Source: JAWLEP01 sp964553045
GTDB lineage: Bacteria > Fermentibacterota > Fermentibacteria > Fermentibacterales > JCC-6
Direction: 5' to 3'
DNA: 52,829 nt
Assembly (NCBI GenBank): GCA_964553045.1
Contig: CAZKJG010000021.1
Coordinates: 1-52,829 of the forward strand
Below, in pieces: positions 17,607 to 25,974 of this stretch. The notes below the pieces were generated by a model that saw nothing but the letters and a program-made list of their open reading frames with translations, searched no databases and had not been told where the DNA came from. A program made the translations under genes and the position numbers. Each line of letters begins with the position of its first letter. Position 1 is the first letter of the stretch.

Positions 17607-19002
17607 CGTTCTGAGCATAGGACTCGGCCCCGCCGGAATGGCGGTTTCCGCGATGGCGGCGGAGATGGGTCTTCGAGTATGTGCTGTGGAGAGGCACCGA
17701 ATCGGCGGCGAGTGCATGAACGTGGGCTGCATTCCCAGCAAGGCGCTGCTGCGAACGGCCGCTGTGCGGCATACCGTATCTCGCTTTCCGTCCATGGAGC
17801 TGGAGCGCCTGCAGGCTCCGAAGGTTCTGCGCCCGTTCCGCCGCATCAGGGAGAAGATAGAGTTCATCAACAGCCGCAAGACCCTGCGGATGTTCGATAA
17901 GGTGGACCTGGTGCTGAACGAGGGCTCGGCGCGGTTCGCCGACCGTCACACCGTGGACGTCGACGGGAGGCGAATAACCGCCAGGATGATATTTGTGGCC
18001 ACCGGAAGCGAACCGCTCGTGCCACCGATACCGGGCTTGGATGACGTTGACATGCTCACCAACGAGAACGTCTTCGGCCTTGAGGATGTGCCGGATTCGC
18101 TGCTGGTGCTGGGAGGTGGGGCCATAGGAACCGAGATGGCGCAGGCCTTCTCTCGTCTGGGCAGTGACGTCACGATTGTCCACATGGACTCCCACCTTCT
18201 GCCCTTTGCCGACAGCGACGACGGCGACCTGCTTCAGAAGGCGTTGGAGTCCGAGGGTGTGCGGGTACTGAACGGCTGCCGTCTCGCCTCGGTCCGGGAC
18301 GGGGCGGGAGAGGTGGTGGCCCGATCGGACCGGTGCGGCGAGCTGAGGGCTGAGAGGATCCTGGTTGCCGCCGGTCGATGCCCGAGGACCGCAGGGCTCA
18401 ACCTGGAAGCCGCGGGAGTGGAGTACGGGCGCGGCGGAATCGTTGTCAACCGGCACCTGAGAACCAGTTCACGCAACGTTTACGCAGTGGGTGACGTCAA
18501 CGGTTACAGCCTGTTCTCACATTCCGCCATGCACCAGGGGATGCTGGCCCTCATGAACTGCATAATTCCCCGGCCCCTGGGAATGGACTTCCGGAAGTAC
18601 ACGGTTCCCTGGACGGTGTTCACAGAACCCCAGGTTTCCCACGTGGGGCGTCTGAGAAGGGACCTGGAGGGGGATGGCGCGAGGTTCGAAACGGTGGAGG
18701 CGCGCTACGGAGACTACGGGGCGGCCATAGCCGAGGGAATCGAAACGGGGTACGTGAGAGCGTTCGTCTCTCCGAGGGGTCGGGTACTTGGGGCCACTGT
18801 GGCGGGTGAAGGCTCGGGCGAGATGATCAACGAGTGGGGCCTGGCCATACAGGAGAAGGTTCCCATCTACAGGATGATGATGCTCCAGCACTCCTTCCCG
18901 ACAATGTCATTCCTGTCCAAGCGGGTGTGCGAGTCGTGGATGATGGGTAGGATGGCTTCGCGGTGGCTGCAGCGCGCGGCCGGGCTGCTGTTCCGTCTCT
19001 AG
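17590..19002 (+). CDS. Class I pyridine nucleotide-disulfide oxidoreductase (dihydrolipoamide dehydrogenase-like)
   Basis: A 470-residue flavoprotein. FAD-binding GLGPAG (11-16), the redox-active disulfide Cys42/Cys47 in GGECMNVGCIPSKAL, the NAD-binding GGGAIG and the second FAD site (NVYAVGDVNG) are present, followed by the dimerisation domain. His434 (QHSFPTMS) matches the catalytic His, but the Glu that normally follows (as in HPTLSE) is replaced, so lipoamide chemistry is uncertain. The C-terminus has an unusual extra amphipathic helix (SRWLQRAAGLLFRL) that could contact the membrane. TTG at 17590 follows GGAGG by 8 nt. Co-transcribed with the rex-like gene. Confidence 0.88.
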   Translation: MGYDYDVLSIGLGPAGMAVSAMAAEMGLRVCAVERHRIGGECMNVGCIPSKALLRTAAVRHTVSRFPSMELERLQAPKVLRPFRRIREKIEFINSRKTLRMFDKVDLVLNEGSARFADRHTVDVDGRRITARMIFVATGSEPLVPPIPGLDDVDMLTNENVFGLEDVPDSLLVLGGGAIGTEMAQAFSRLGSDVTIVHMDSHLLPFADSDDGDLLQKALESEGVRVLNGCRLASVRDGAGEVVARSDRCGELRAERILVAAGRCPRTAGLNLEAAGVEYGRGGIVVNRHLRTSSRNVYAVGDVNGYSLFSHSAMHQGMLALMNCIIPRPLGMDFRKYTVPWTVFTEPQVSHVGRLRRDLEGDGARFETVEARYGDYGAAIAEGIETGYVRAFVSPRGRVLGATVAGEGSGEMINEWGLAIQEKVPIYRMMMLQHSFPTMSFLSKRVCESWMMGRMASRWLQRAAGLLFRL

Positions 19003-19043
19003 CCGGAACTGGCACGGTTTCGAGTATGTTATTAGAATTGGTA

Positions 19044-19132
19044 CCGGGAACGAGCTATGTCAGAAGTACGTTTCTTCTGCACCAACCCCTTACTCGGTTC
19101 CCGGATTGGGGCTCCGCCACTGGCGGAGCCCC
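19044..19132. terminator. Two consecutive hairpins between convergent genes
   Basis: The first structure (19044-19104) pairs CCGGGAACGAG with CTCGGTTCCCGG around an inner hairpin CAGAAG/CTTCTG. The second (19108-19132) is a perfect 11-bp stem with a 3-nt loop, GGGGCTCCGCC-ACT-GGCGGAGCCCC. Neither has a U tract. They lie between the oxidoreductase (plus) and the ABC permease (minus), so a bidirectional transcription end is likely; a small structured RNA is an alternative for the first. Confidence 0.55.
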
Positions 19133-19145
19133 ATCCACGTCCGGT

Positions 19146-19958
19146 TCAGTGACCGCCCAGACTGCCGTCCAGCCTTATCCGCCGCAGAGCCCACCTGAAG
19201 GCCGCCGCTCCCGCCGGTACGCTCACCGCAGTGAATCCCGCCAGGACCAGCAGCTGTACGGAGACCTCCCCGACCCCGGCTCCCAGAAGCACCGTCTTTC
19301 GCATTGCCTCCAGGGCGTGGGTGATGGGGAAGGCCACCGACAGCGGTCTGAGCCAGTCGGGCAGCATCTGGACCGGGAAGTACACACCGCCGAGGAGGGT
19401 AGCCGCGCCACCGTACAGCCATCTGACCGGATCCCCCTGCTTGAAGACGAGGATGAAGCTCCCGGAGACCACCCCGACGCCGGCGAAGGCCGCTACGCTG
19501 AGGATCAGCACCAGCAGGGCGGCGGGCAGGTTGGCCGCTGAGAGGTCCAGGCCGAAGAAGAGCCAGCCGAACAGCAGGTAGACCAGAACCCGGTAGGAGG
19601 CGAAGACGAACTGCCACAGCGCTCCGCCTGCTGCGAACACCGGAAGCGGAGTCCCGGTGGCCGCCACGGACTCCAGGGTGCCCAGCAGCTGCTCCCTCCG
19701 CAGCGACGAGGCCATGGTGTCCATGCTCAGCCCCAGGTAGCTCTGAAAGGCAATGCCGATTATCACAAAGGAGAAGTAGTCTCCCCCGTATCGGGCCAGG
19801 GGAGAGGAGGCTCCCGGGTCCACCAGCCGGGCGAGGAAGTAGAACATCGCCGCGCCCAGGAAGGAGCCGGCTATGCCCATGGCGAAGGACAGCCTGTAGC
19901 TCAGGGCCAGGCGCATCTCCTTTCCCGCTACCGCCAGGGCGCTCCTCGGACCGCTCAT
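19146..19958 (-). CDS. ABC-2 type permease
   Basis: A 270-residue membrane protein with six predicted helices and the ABC-2 pattern: an N-terminal cytoplasmic helix (VAGKEMRLALSYRLSF), LRREQLLGTLESVAATG before helix 3, and YFPVQMLPDWLRPLSVAFPITHALEAMR near the end, which is typical of DrrB/lipid-exporter permeases. The ATG at 19958 overlaps the ATPase stop (ATGA). With the ATPase and the two glycosyltransferases it suggests export of a lipid-linked glycan or lipid, though that is inference. Confidence 0.9.
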   Translation of the reverse strand: MSGPRSALAVAGKEMRLALSYRLSFAMGIAGSFLGAAMFYFLARLVDPGASSPLARYGGDYFSFVIIGIAFQSYLGLSMDTMASSLRREQLLGTLESVAATGTPLPVFAAGGALWQFVFASYRVLVYLLFGWLFFGLDLSAANLPAALLVLILSVAAFAGVGVVSGSFILVFKQGDPVRWLYGGAATLLGGVYFPVQMLPDWLRPLSVAFPITHALEAMRKTVLLGAGVGEVSVQLLVLAGFTAVSVPAGAAAFRWALRRIRLDGSLGGH

Positions 19959-20863
19959 GTCACCGGCTTTCCTGTGGACACGCTCCCTATGTGCAGTCCT
20001 TTCCCCTGCAGCCATTCCACAGCCTTGCCCAGCATGTCGGCGGGGCAGACAAGCCGGCTGCCCTCGATGGTCATTCCCGCCGGAACCGTGTGCGGCGCAT
20101 CTCCCGCGAAGGCGATCGTCACCTCGACCGATGCGGTCTCATGGGGCACGGCCTCGCGCAGAACCCCCCGTTCCAGGCGTACGGTCAGGTCGCCCAGACT
20201 TCCCGCTTCGGAGACACTGTGGGTGGACATCAGCACAGCGGTGCCCCCCTCGGCCAGGGTTCCGATCAGTGATGAGAATGCCCCTGCCGCCTGCGAGTCC
20301 ATACTGCGGGTGGGCTCATCCAAGAGCAGGAGCCGGGGGCGGTGAAGGATGGCCCGGGCCAGGCCCACGCGCTGGCGCATGCCGGTGGAGATGTCCTCGA
20401 AGGTGCGTTCGAGGACCGATTCGCATCCGGTCAGGGAGGCGGCCCTGCTGACGGCTTCCTTCAGCCCGCGGCCGTGCAGGCCCTGCAGGCTTCCCCAGAA
20501 GAGGAGGTTGCGCCGTGCCGTCAGCCTCCAGTAGAAGCTCCTCTCGGACGAGGATAGGAATCCGATGGAGGACCTTACAGAGATGGATTTGGCCGGGTCG
20601 CCCCCCACGGCCCACACCCGGCCTGCGTCCGGAAGGAGAACCCCGGCGGCCAGGCGCAGCAGGGTGGTCTTTCCCGTTCCATTGGCCCCCATCAGGCTGA
20701 CTACCTGCCCCTGCCCGACCTCCAGGTCCACGCCCCTGAGCACATCGAGTCTGGAGGGGGAGCGTAGGTGGGTCAGCTCCAGAAGGCTCCTGCGGGGGGC
20801 GAAGTGTTTTTCCACCGCCTGCAGCGAGAGGCAGGGGTCGGGGGTGAGATCAGCCGTCGTCAA
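19955..20863 (-). CDS. ABC transporter ATP-binding protein
   Basis: A 302-residue ATPase. Walker A is GANGTGKTT, the signature is ISTGMRQRVGLA, and Walker B is LLLLDEPTRSMD, with Met-Asp in place of the usual Leu-Asp. A C-terminal extension of about 70 residues after the nucleotide-binding domain could bind substrate or regulate. TTG at 20863 is the start; it overlaps the end of the glycosyltransferase gene by 14 nt. It pairs with the ABC-2 permease that follows. Confidence 0.92.
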   Translation of the reverse strand: MTTADLTPDPCLSLQAVEKHFAPRRSLLELTHLRSPSRLDVLRGVDLEVGQGQVVSLMGANGTGKTTLLRLAAGVLLPDAGRVWAVGGDPAKSISVRSSIGFLSSSERSFYWRLTARRNLLFWGSLQGLHGRGLKEAVSRAASLTGCESVLERTFEDISTGMRQRVGLARAILHRPRLLLLDEPTRSMDSQAAGAFSSLIGTLAEGGTAVLMSTHSVSEAGSLGDLTVRLERGVLREAVPHETASVEVTIAFAGDAPHTVPAGMTIEGSRLVCPADMLGKAVEWLQGKGLHIGSVSTGKPVT

Positions 20864-21830
20864 CGGCCTCCCGCTCCTCCCGTCTTCTGCGCACCCTGTC
20901 CGCCAGAATGCTCTCGGACAGCCTTCGGTTGTGAGAGGAGGTGTCGGCCAGTGAGGCGAACAGACCGAAGATGGCCCCGAAGGTGACCAGGAAGAGCCCG
21001 GCTATTGCGACACCCTTGTACGGAGTGACCATCCCCACGGCCAGCCAGCGGCCGAAGACGAAGAGCTCCGCGACGACTCCCAGCACCATCATCAGAAGCG
21101 CCGGAAGGCCGTAGAACCTCCAGGGCCGGTGATCGTGGGAGACCGAGTACATGGCGGCCAGGCTCAGCGCCGCGTATCGCCAGAGGTTGCCGGAGATGCG
21201 TGACCTTCCGGCGGGCCGCTCGGCCAGCACCTCTACGGGGACCTCGCGAATGCGCATGCCTTTGCTGGCCAGGTCGATTATCACCTCCTGGGTGTAGGTG
21301 AACCGGCTGAAGCAGCTCAGCAGCTCCAGGGCGCGGGGCCCATAGGCCCGAAAGCCGCAGGTGGCGTCGGCCATTCGCACTCCCGAGAGGAAGCTGACCA
21401 GCCTGGCAACCATCCGGTTTCCCCAGAGCTTGATGCCCCGGATTCCCCTGGGTATCAGACCGGGGTCCGCGAACCTGCTGGCGCTGGCCAGGTCGGCCTC
21501 ACCGGAAAGCACCGGCTCCGCTACCTGGGGAACGCTCTCGGGCGAGAACTGTCCGTCGGCGTCAAGGGTGACCATCCAGCGGTAGCCGTTCTCGCGGGCG
21601 TAGTCCAGGGCCGTGCGGAAGGCGGCACCCAGCCCCAGGTTCCTGCCGTGGGAGAGGACCAGGGCCCCGGCGTCGGCGGCGGCCCTGGCGGTTCCGTCGG
21701 TGGAGCCGTCATCCACCACCAGGAAATCGATCCTGTCGACCCCGTCCATAGTGCCGGGCAGCCCGGAGACAACGGAGGCCACCGTAGGCTCCTCATTGTA
21801 AGCCGGAAGTGCTATCAGCAGCTTTCTCAT
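20850..21830 (-). CDS. Family 2 glycosyltransferase with C-terminal membrane helices
   Basis: A 326-residue protein. The N-terminal GT-A domain has PAYNEE, the DDGSTDGT nucleotide site and the DADGQFSPE metal motif (DxD type); two membrane helices follow (about 245-300) and then a charged cytoplasmic tail. This is the layout of dolichyl/polyprenyl phosphate mannose or glucose synthases (DPM1/GtrB-like). Such enzymes make polyprenyl-phosphate sugars used by membrane glycosyltransferases; the divergent neighbour is one. ATG at 21830 is chosen; its codon overlaps that of an ATG on the other strand. Confidence 0.9.
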   Translation of the reverse strand: MRKLLIALPAYNEEPTVASVVSGLPGTMDGVDRIDFLVVDDGSTDGTARAAADAGALVLSHGRNLGLGAAFRTALDYARENGYRWMVTLDADGQFSPESVPQVAEPVLSGEADLASASRFADPGLIPRGIRGIKLWGNRMVARLVSFLSGVRMADATCGFRAYGPRALELLSCFSRFTYTQEVIIDLASKGMRIREVPVEVLAERPAGRSRISGNLWRYAALSLAAMYSVSHDHRPWRFYGLPALLMMVLGVVAELFVFGRWLAVGMVTPYKGVAIAGLFLVTFGAIFGLFASLADTSSHNRRLSESILADRVRRRREEREAVDDG

Positions 21831-21915
21831 GTTGGATACAATTGTTACTTCGGGGATCACGCACAAGCACCTGGGCTACTTGCTCCCCGATTCGGCATGT
21901 GTTCTCTTTGGCTAC

Positions 21916-23679
21916 ATGGTAGCTTTTCTGGCGTCCCCTGCTGTACTGGCAGCTCTCGTGGTCTCCCTGTCCGGATGGGGGCTCCTCGTCGCTCCCCGGC
22001 TCGACTGGTCCGGCAGGTACGGCGCGGGGGCGCTTGCCGTGTACTTCCTGACGGCTGTGCTGGGCTGGACCGGCATTCTAACGCCGGCGCTGATGTGGGC
22101 GGTTGCAGGTGTCGGACTCGCCAGCGGCCTGCTGAGGATACGCATGGCCCTGCCCGCCCAGTGGAAGGTGGCCCTGACCGCGGCCGTCCTGCTGCTTCCC
22201 CTGGCCGCGCTGCCGCCTGTATCCCGCGACGCTATGAACCACCACCTCCTGCTGCCTTCCATGTGGCTGAGGGAGGGGGCCGTATTCCGGCCCTCCTGGT
22301 CACACTTCTTCAGCTACCCTTATCTGGTCGAGACAATCTACGCGCTGCTTGGAGGAACCGCCGGCCTCAGAATGGGCCGGCTGGTCAGCCTGTCCGGCCT
22401 TCTGGCCGCCGCGGTCTGCGCGGCAAGGATAGCCGGCGGCGGCAGGAGGGGGGCCATGGCGGTCCTTGTGCTCCTGAGCATTCCCGAGATCCTTCGCAAC
22501 GGCAGCTGGGCCTTCTCCGACACCTATCTGGTGTTCTTCGCGCTTCTTTCCCTCAGGGAGCTGGTTCTGCCCGATGGAGAGAGGTGGAGGGCGCTGCTCT
22601 GGGCTTCGGCCGCAGGATGCTGCAAGTACAACGGAGTCCTCCTGGTCCCCCTGGTGATGGCGGCGGCCGTTCTGCAGCGCCGAAGGTGGAGCCGAAGGGA
22701 AACCCTCCTCTCGGCACTGGCCGTGGCGCTGCCGGCGCTGACATGGGCGCTGCCCAACCTGCTGCAGTGGGGCAACCCCTTCTACCCGCGCCTGGGATGG
22801 CTGCTGGGAGGCGTTGAGAGGAGCACCCGCGCAGCCGGTCTGATGGCCGACTACGGAGCCTACACCGCCGCCCTCAGCGGAATAGGGGATGTGATTCTGC
22901 TGCCGCTGAGGATCTCGGTGGGGGGGCAGTGGGACAACCCGAGGCTGTTCGACGGCAGCAGCGGGCCGCTTCTACTGGCCGGGGTTCTTCTCGCGATCTG
23001 GGTAGGACGCACCCGGAAGACGGCCGTTGTTCTGCCGCTGGCTTACCTGGTCGCCGCTCAGGCTGTGCTGGGCTCCACCGTGCGGGTACGGTATCTGCTC
23101 CCCGGGCTGGCCATGCTCTCGGTCACGGCGGGGGCGGGGCTCTGGGGTCTGCTTCACAGGGGCAGGACGGCCGTGCTCCTCACCTGGACGCTGGTGGCGA
23201 TATGCGTAGGCTGGTCGGCGCTCTGGCTGGGCCGCCTCTACGGCGCCGACCGGCCCTGGGAGTACCGCGGCGACGAAGACTACCTGGAGCACCGGCTTCC
23301 ATACTGGGAGTTCTACGCACACTGCGAGGGCTTTCTCGCAGGCGATGACCTCACGCTGCTGGTGAACATGGGCAACCGTGCCTACTACTTCCCCGGTGAT
23401 GTAAGGTTCGACGCGGAGCGATTCCCCATAACGCTGCTCGATATGTTCTGGCATGGAATGACAGCCGCGGAGGCGGCGGCGGAGCTGCGGGAGATGGGCG
23501 TCACACACATTGCGTTGAACATGAATTATACAGTAGACAACCTCTTTGTGGAGCTGGACCCGGCGCAGGCCAGGGAATGTTCCCGCCTGCTGGCCCGCTG
23601 GACGAGGCCGCTGGTCGCCCGCTCACCCTATTGCCTGCTGCGGCTGGAGGAGCCTCCCGCCACCTCAAGTCAGATGTGA
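21916..23679 (+). CDS. Polytopic membrane glycosyltransferase-like protein (GT39/ArnT type)
   Basis: About 587 residues with some 11 hydrophobic helices and a soluble C-terminal part. The first extracytoplasmic loop holds SRDAMNHHLLLPSMWLREG, in the place where GT-C enzymes carry acidic catalytic residues, and AAGCCKYNG follows a later helix. GT-C transferases use polyprenyl-phosphate sugars, which the divergent family 2 enzyme would provide. The family assignment comes from topology more than motif identity. The start is uncertain: ATG at 21916 begins directly at the first helix; an in-frame ATG at 21829 overlaps the divergent gene. The 3' end overlaps the convergent gene by 10 nt. Confidence 0.75.
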   Translation: MVAFLASPAVLAALVVSLSGWGLLVAPRLDWSGRYGAGALAVYFLTAVLGWTGILTPALMWAVAGVGLASGLLRIRMALPAQWKVALTAAVLLLPLAALPPVSRDAMNHHLLLPSMWLREGAVFRPSWSHFFSYPYLVETIYALLGGTAGLRMGRLVSLSGLLAAAVCAARIAGGGRRGAMAVLVLLSIPEILRNGSWAFSDTYLVFFALLSLRELVLPDGERWRALLWASAAGCCKYNGVLLVPLVMAAAVLQRRRWSRRETLLSALAVALPALTWALPNLLQWGNPFYPRLGWLLGGVERSTRAAGLMADYGAYTAALSGIGDVILLPLRISVGGQWDNPRLFDGSSGPLLLAGVLLAIWVGRTRKTAVVLPLAYLVAAQAVLGSTVRVRYLLPGLAMLSVTAGAGLWGLLHRGRTAVLLTWTLVAICVGWSALWLGRLYGADRPWEYRGDEDYLEHRLPYWEFYAHCEGFLAGDDLTLLVNMGNRAYYFPGDVRFDAERFPITLLDMFWHGMTAAEAAAELREMGVTHIALNMNYTVDNLFVELDPAQARECSRLLARWTRPLVARSPYCLLRLEEPPATSSQM

Positions 23680-23975
23680 AGGGCCTCCTGTATGCGCTCG
23701 AGCAGCGTTCTCTCGTCGCTGATGTTCTCCATGTCGAAGGGAATGTTGGCCAGGGCGTCTATGTAGGCGCGGATGATGGTGGCCTTGGTTATCCTCTGAC
23801 GGCGGTGATTCTTGTCCCTGCTGGCCGAGATGGTTCTGGATATCCTGGTCAGGACCTCCTCCTGGCTCGGGCGAACGGGAACGGTCAGCCTGACGCTGGG
23901 CTTCTCCCGCTCGTTGATGTCCGTGATGCTGCTTATCAGCCCGGACGAGTCGTCGTTCTCCTTCTTCTCTGCCAT
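23670..23975 (-). CDS. Small conserved-looking protein of unknown function
   Basis: A 101-residue hydrophilic protein. The first 35 residues are acidic and probably disordered; the middle has SVRLTVPVRPSQEEVLTRISRTI and then RQRITKATIIRAYIDALANI, which could be a ribbon-helix-helix or similar DNA-binding fold (weak). ATG at 23975 is chosen because GGAGG lies 8 nt upstream; the frame extends 9 codons further. The gene ends inside the last codons of the convergent glycosyltransferase gene. I do not recognise the family. Confidence 0.68.
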   Translation of the reverse strand: MAEKKENDDSSGLISSITDINEREKPSVRLTVPVRPSQEEVLTRISRTISASRDKNHRRQRITKATIIRAYIDALANIPFDMENISDERTLLERIQEALHI

Positions 23976-24040
23976 CTGACGCACCTCCCACTCGAAACGC
24001 ATCTGAACATATCCGGTGAGCGGACGGCGTCAAGTGATTC

Positions 24041-24066
24041 TATGAAATTGCGTACTTATGAAATTG
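24041..24066 (+). repeat. Tandem 10-bp direct repeat upstream of the pil promoter
   Basis: TATGAAATTG occurs at 24041-24050 and again at 24057-24066, a 16-bp period, ending 5 nt before the -35 element. The phasing is near one and a half helical turns, and the position suits an activator site. Confidence 0.6.
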
Positions 24067-24071
24067 GGGTA

Positions 24072-24101
24072 TTGACGCACCCATAGGCCATAAAGTAAAC
24101 T
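24072..24101 (+). promoter_or_regulatory. Promoter of the pilus operon
   Basis: TTGACG (24072-24077), 18-bp spacer, TAAACT (24096-24101). The transcript would have a leader of about 115 nt before the pilMN ATG at 24222, with a possible hairpin GCCG/CGGC near 24182-24203. Confidence 0.55.
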
Positions 24102-24221
24102 CAGTTAAGCGAGAGCGTAATGTTGTCCGTTTTCGCACGGGAAGTTGGGGCAGTCTGGGGGAATGGCGCCCCGGTCAATAGGCCGCCTTTCGTAGGAAAC
24201 GGCACCGCGGGGAGGATAAAG

Positions 24222-25964
24222 ATGCTGCTGTTCGGCAAGTCAAGCAAAACGGCTGTCGGACTGGATATCGGAAGCCACTCGGTCAAGGTGGTGGAGATAT
24301 CCAGGTCCGGAAAGACCCTGAAGCTAAGCAGGTACGCGACCCAGGAGCTCAACCCTGGTACGGTGGTGGACGGCGAGGTGGTCAACCGCGACCATCTGGT
24401 TGCAACCATCCAGGACGTGCTCCGGACGGCGGGGATCAAGCCCAAGACGGTCTACACCGCCATCTCCGGAAGGAGCGTCATCGTACGGCGCATCCAGATG
24501 GAGAAGATGTCCGAGGAGGAGGCCCGTCAGGCCATCCGCTGGGAGGCCGAGCAGCACATACCCTTCCGCATAGACGAGGTCAGCCTCGACTTCAAGATCA
24601 TAGACGAGGAGATGGCCCCGGGGCAGATGGAGGTGCTCCTGGTGGCCGCCAAGCGGGAGGTCGTCGACCTCCACAGAGGCCTGCTGAGGGGGGCCGGCCT
24701 TAAGCCCGAGAGCATCGAGCTGGAGCAGTTCGCCCTCCAGCGCGTGTACGAGCAGGCCTACCAGCCTGGGCCCGATGACTGCGTAACCATCCTGAACATC
24801 GGCGCCGAGGTAACGAACATGATTGTCGTCAAGGGCGGTCTTCCCAGCTTCAACCGCGACCTCAGCATCGGCGGCAATCGCTTCATAGAGGCGATACAGC
24901 GCTCCCTGGGCCTTGATTACGAGAAGGCGGAGGCGGTTCTGAAGGGTGAGAGTCCCGAGGACGTCTCGGAGGAGGAGGTGCGCTCGGCCATCGGCTACGT
25001 CATAGACGAGCTGAGCACCAGCGTGCGCAGGTCGTTCATCTCCTTCCAGGCCGCGGGCGAGAGCACGCGTATAGACAGGATGTACATAAGCGGCGGATGT
25101 TCGCTGGTGCCGGGGCTCGCTTCCATACTCAGCGAGCAGCACGGCCTTCCGGTGGAGCCGCTTCATCCGTTCCGCGGACTCACGGTGGAACCTACGGTGA
25201 TACCCGACGCGGACAGGGCCGCCGCGGGGGCGGTTCTGGCGGTGTGTACCGGTCTGGCCCTTCGCCAGTTCGCTCCCGGTACGGTGGACGTGGACATCAT
25301 GGGCGAGCTGGTGGAGAGGAAGAAGAAGAAGAAGAAGAAGGAGGTCGCGGGAGAGTCGGTGGCGGCCAACGTGCTCAGCTACGTCCCGCTGGTTCTGATC
25401 GTGGTGGGCGTGGTTCTGATGGCCCTCCACTACAGCGGCCTCAAGAACGACGAGGAGGCGCTTGGCGAGGAGATCTCGGAGGTGGAGGCCAGCATAAGGG
25501 AGATGGAAACCCAGCGCGACCAGCAGCAGGAGATGCAGCAGCTGCGGGCGGAGCTGGAGGAGAAGGCACAGAGCATCCGTCAGCTGGCGCTTCAGCAGAA
25601 CTTCACGGTCTACGTGATGGAGTACATGTGCCGGGCGCTGTATCCCGAGCAGAGCGCGCTGGCCGAGGAGACGGAGAAGTCCGTCTACCTCACGGGCATG
25701 GCGCTGTCCCAGAACGGACTGCAGCTCTCGGGCGTGGCCAGGACCTGGGGCGACATAGTTTCGTTCCAGCGCCGGCTCTCCGAGCAGAAGCCCGATGGGA
25801 CCAACATCCTCTTCACCGTGGATGAGTACGGCCAGACCTACAACCTTTCCACGCAGAGAGTCGGAGACCGGACTGGAGGGGAGCCCCTCTACCAGTTCGA
25901 GATGCAGGTAGGCGTAAACCCCGCTTCGCTGGAGCCGCTTCTGGGTGACTACGCCGAGATATGA
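24222..25964 (+). CDS. pilM: Type IV pilus assembly protein, PilM-PilN fusion
   Basis: A 580-residue single chain. Residues 1-350 are PilM, the actin-like cytoplasmic ATPase (VGLDIGSHSVKVVEI phosphate loop; SGGCSLVPGL adenosine motif). A seven-lysine linker at about 367-373 leads to a PilN half: one membrane helix (about 383-404), a coiled coil and a periplasmic ferredoxin-like domain. In most bacteria PilM and PilN are separate, and the PilN N-terminal peptide docks in a PilM groove; here the link is covalent. ATG at 24222 is chosen because GGGGAGG lies 7 nt upstream. First gene of the pil operon. Confidence 0.93.
   Translation: MLLFGKSSKTAVGLDIGSHSVKVVEISRSGKTLKLSRYATQELNPGTVVDGEVVNRDHLVATIQDVLRTAGIKPKTVYTAISGRSVIVRRIQMEKMSEEEARQAIRWEAEQHIPFRIDEVSLDFKIIDEEMAPGQMEVLLVAAKREVVDLHRGLLRGAGLKPESIELEQFALQRVYEQAYQPGPDDCVTILNIGAEVTNMIVVKGGLPSFNRDLSIGGNRFIEAIQRSLGLDYEKAEAVLKGESPEDVSEEEVRSAIGYVIDELSTSVRRSFISFQAAGESTRIDRMYISGGCSLVPGLASILSEQHGLPVEPLHPFRGLTVEPTVIPDADRAAAGAVLAVCTGLALRQFAPGTVDVDIMGELVERKKKKKKKEVAGESVAANVLSYVPLVLIVVGVVLMALHYSGLKNDEEALGEEISEVEASIREMETQRDQQQEMQQLRAELEEKAQSIRQLALQQNFTVYVMEYMCRALYPEQSALAEETEKSVYLTGMALSQNGLQLSGVARTWGDIVSFQRRLSEQKPDGTNILFTVDEYGQTYNLSTQRVGDRTGGEPLYQFEMQVGVNPASLEPLLGDYAEI
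25320..25340 (+). repeat. Trinucleotide repeat, seven copies of AAG
   Basis: Seven AAG codons encode the lysine run between the PilM and PilN halves. Slippage would change linker length in whole codons without breaking the frame. Confidence 0.85.
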
Positions 25965-25974
25965 TGGGGGGATC

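Noticed and set aside
19044..19104. A degenerate tRNA between convergent genes
   Set aside because: The stems do not form a cloverleaf and no anticodon or T-arm sequence is recognisable.
24102..24221. Possible c-di-GMP riboswitch in the pil leader
   Set aside because: The leader has small hairpins but no match to the conserved GEMM core sequences; not supported.
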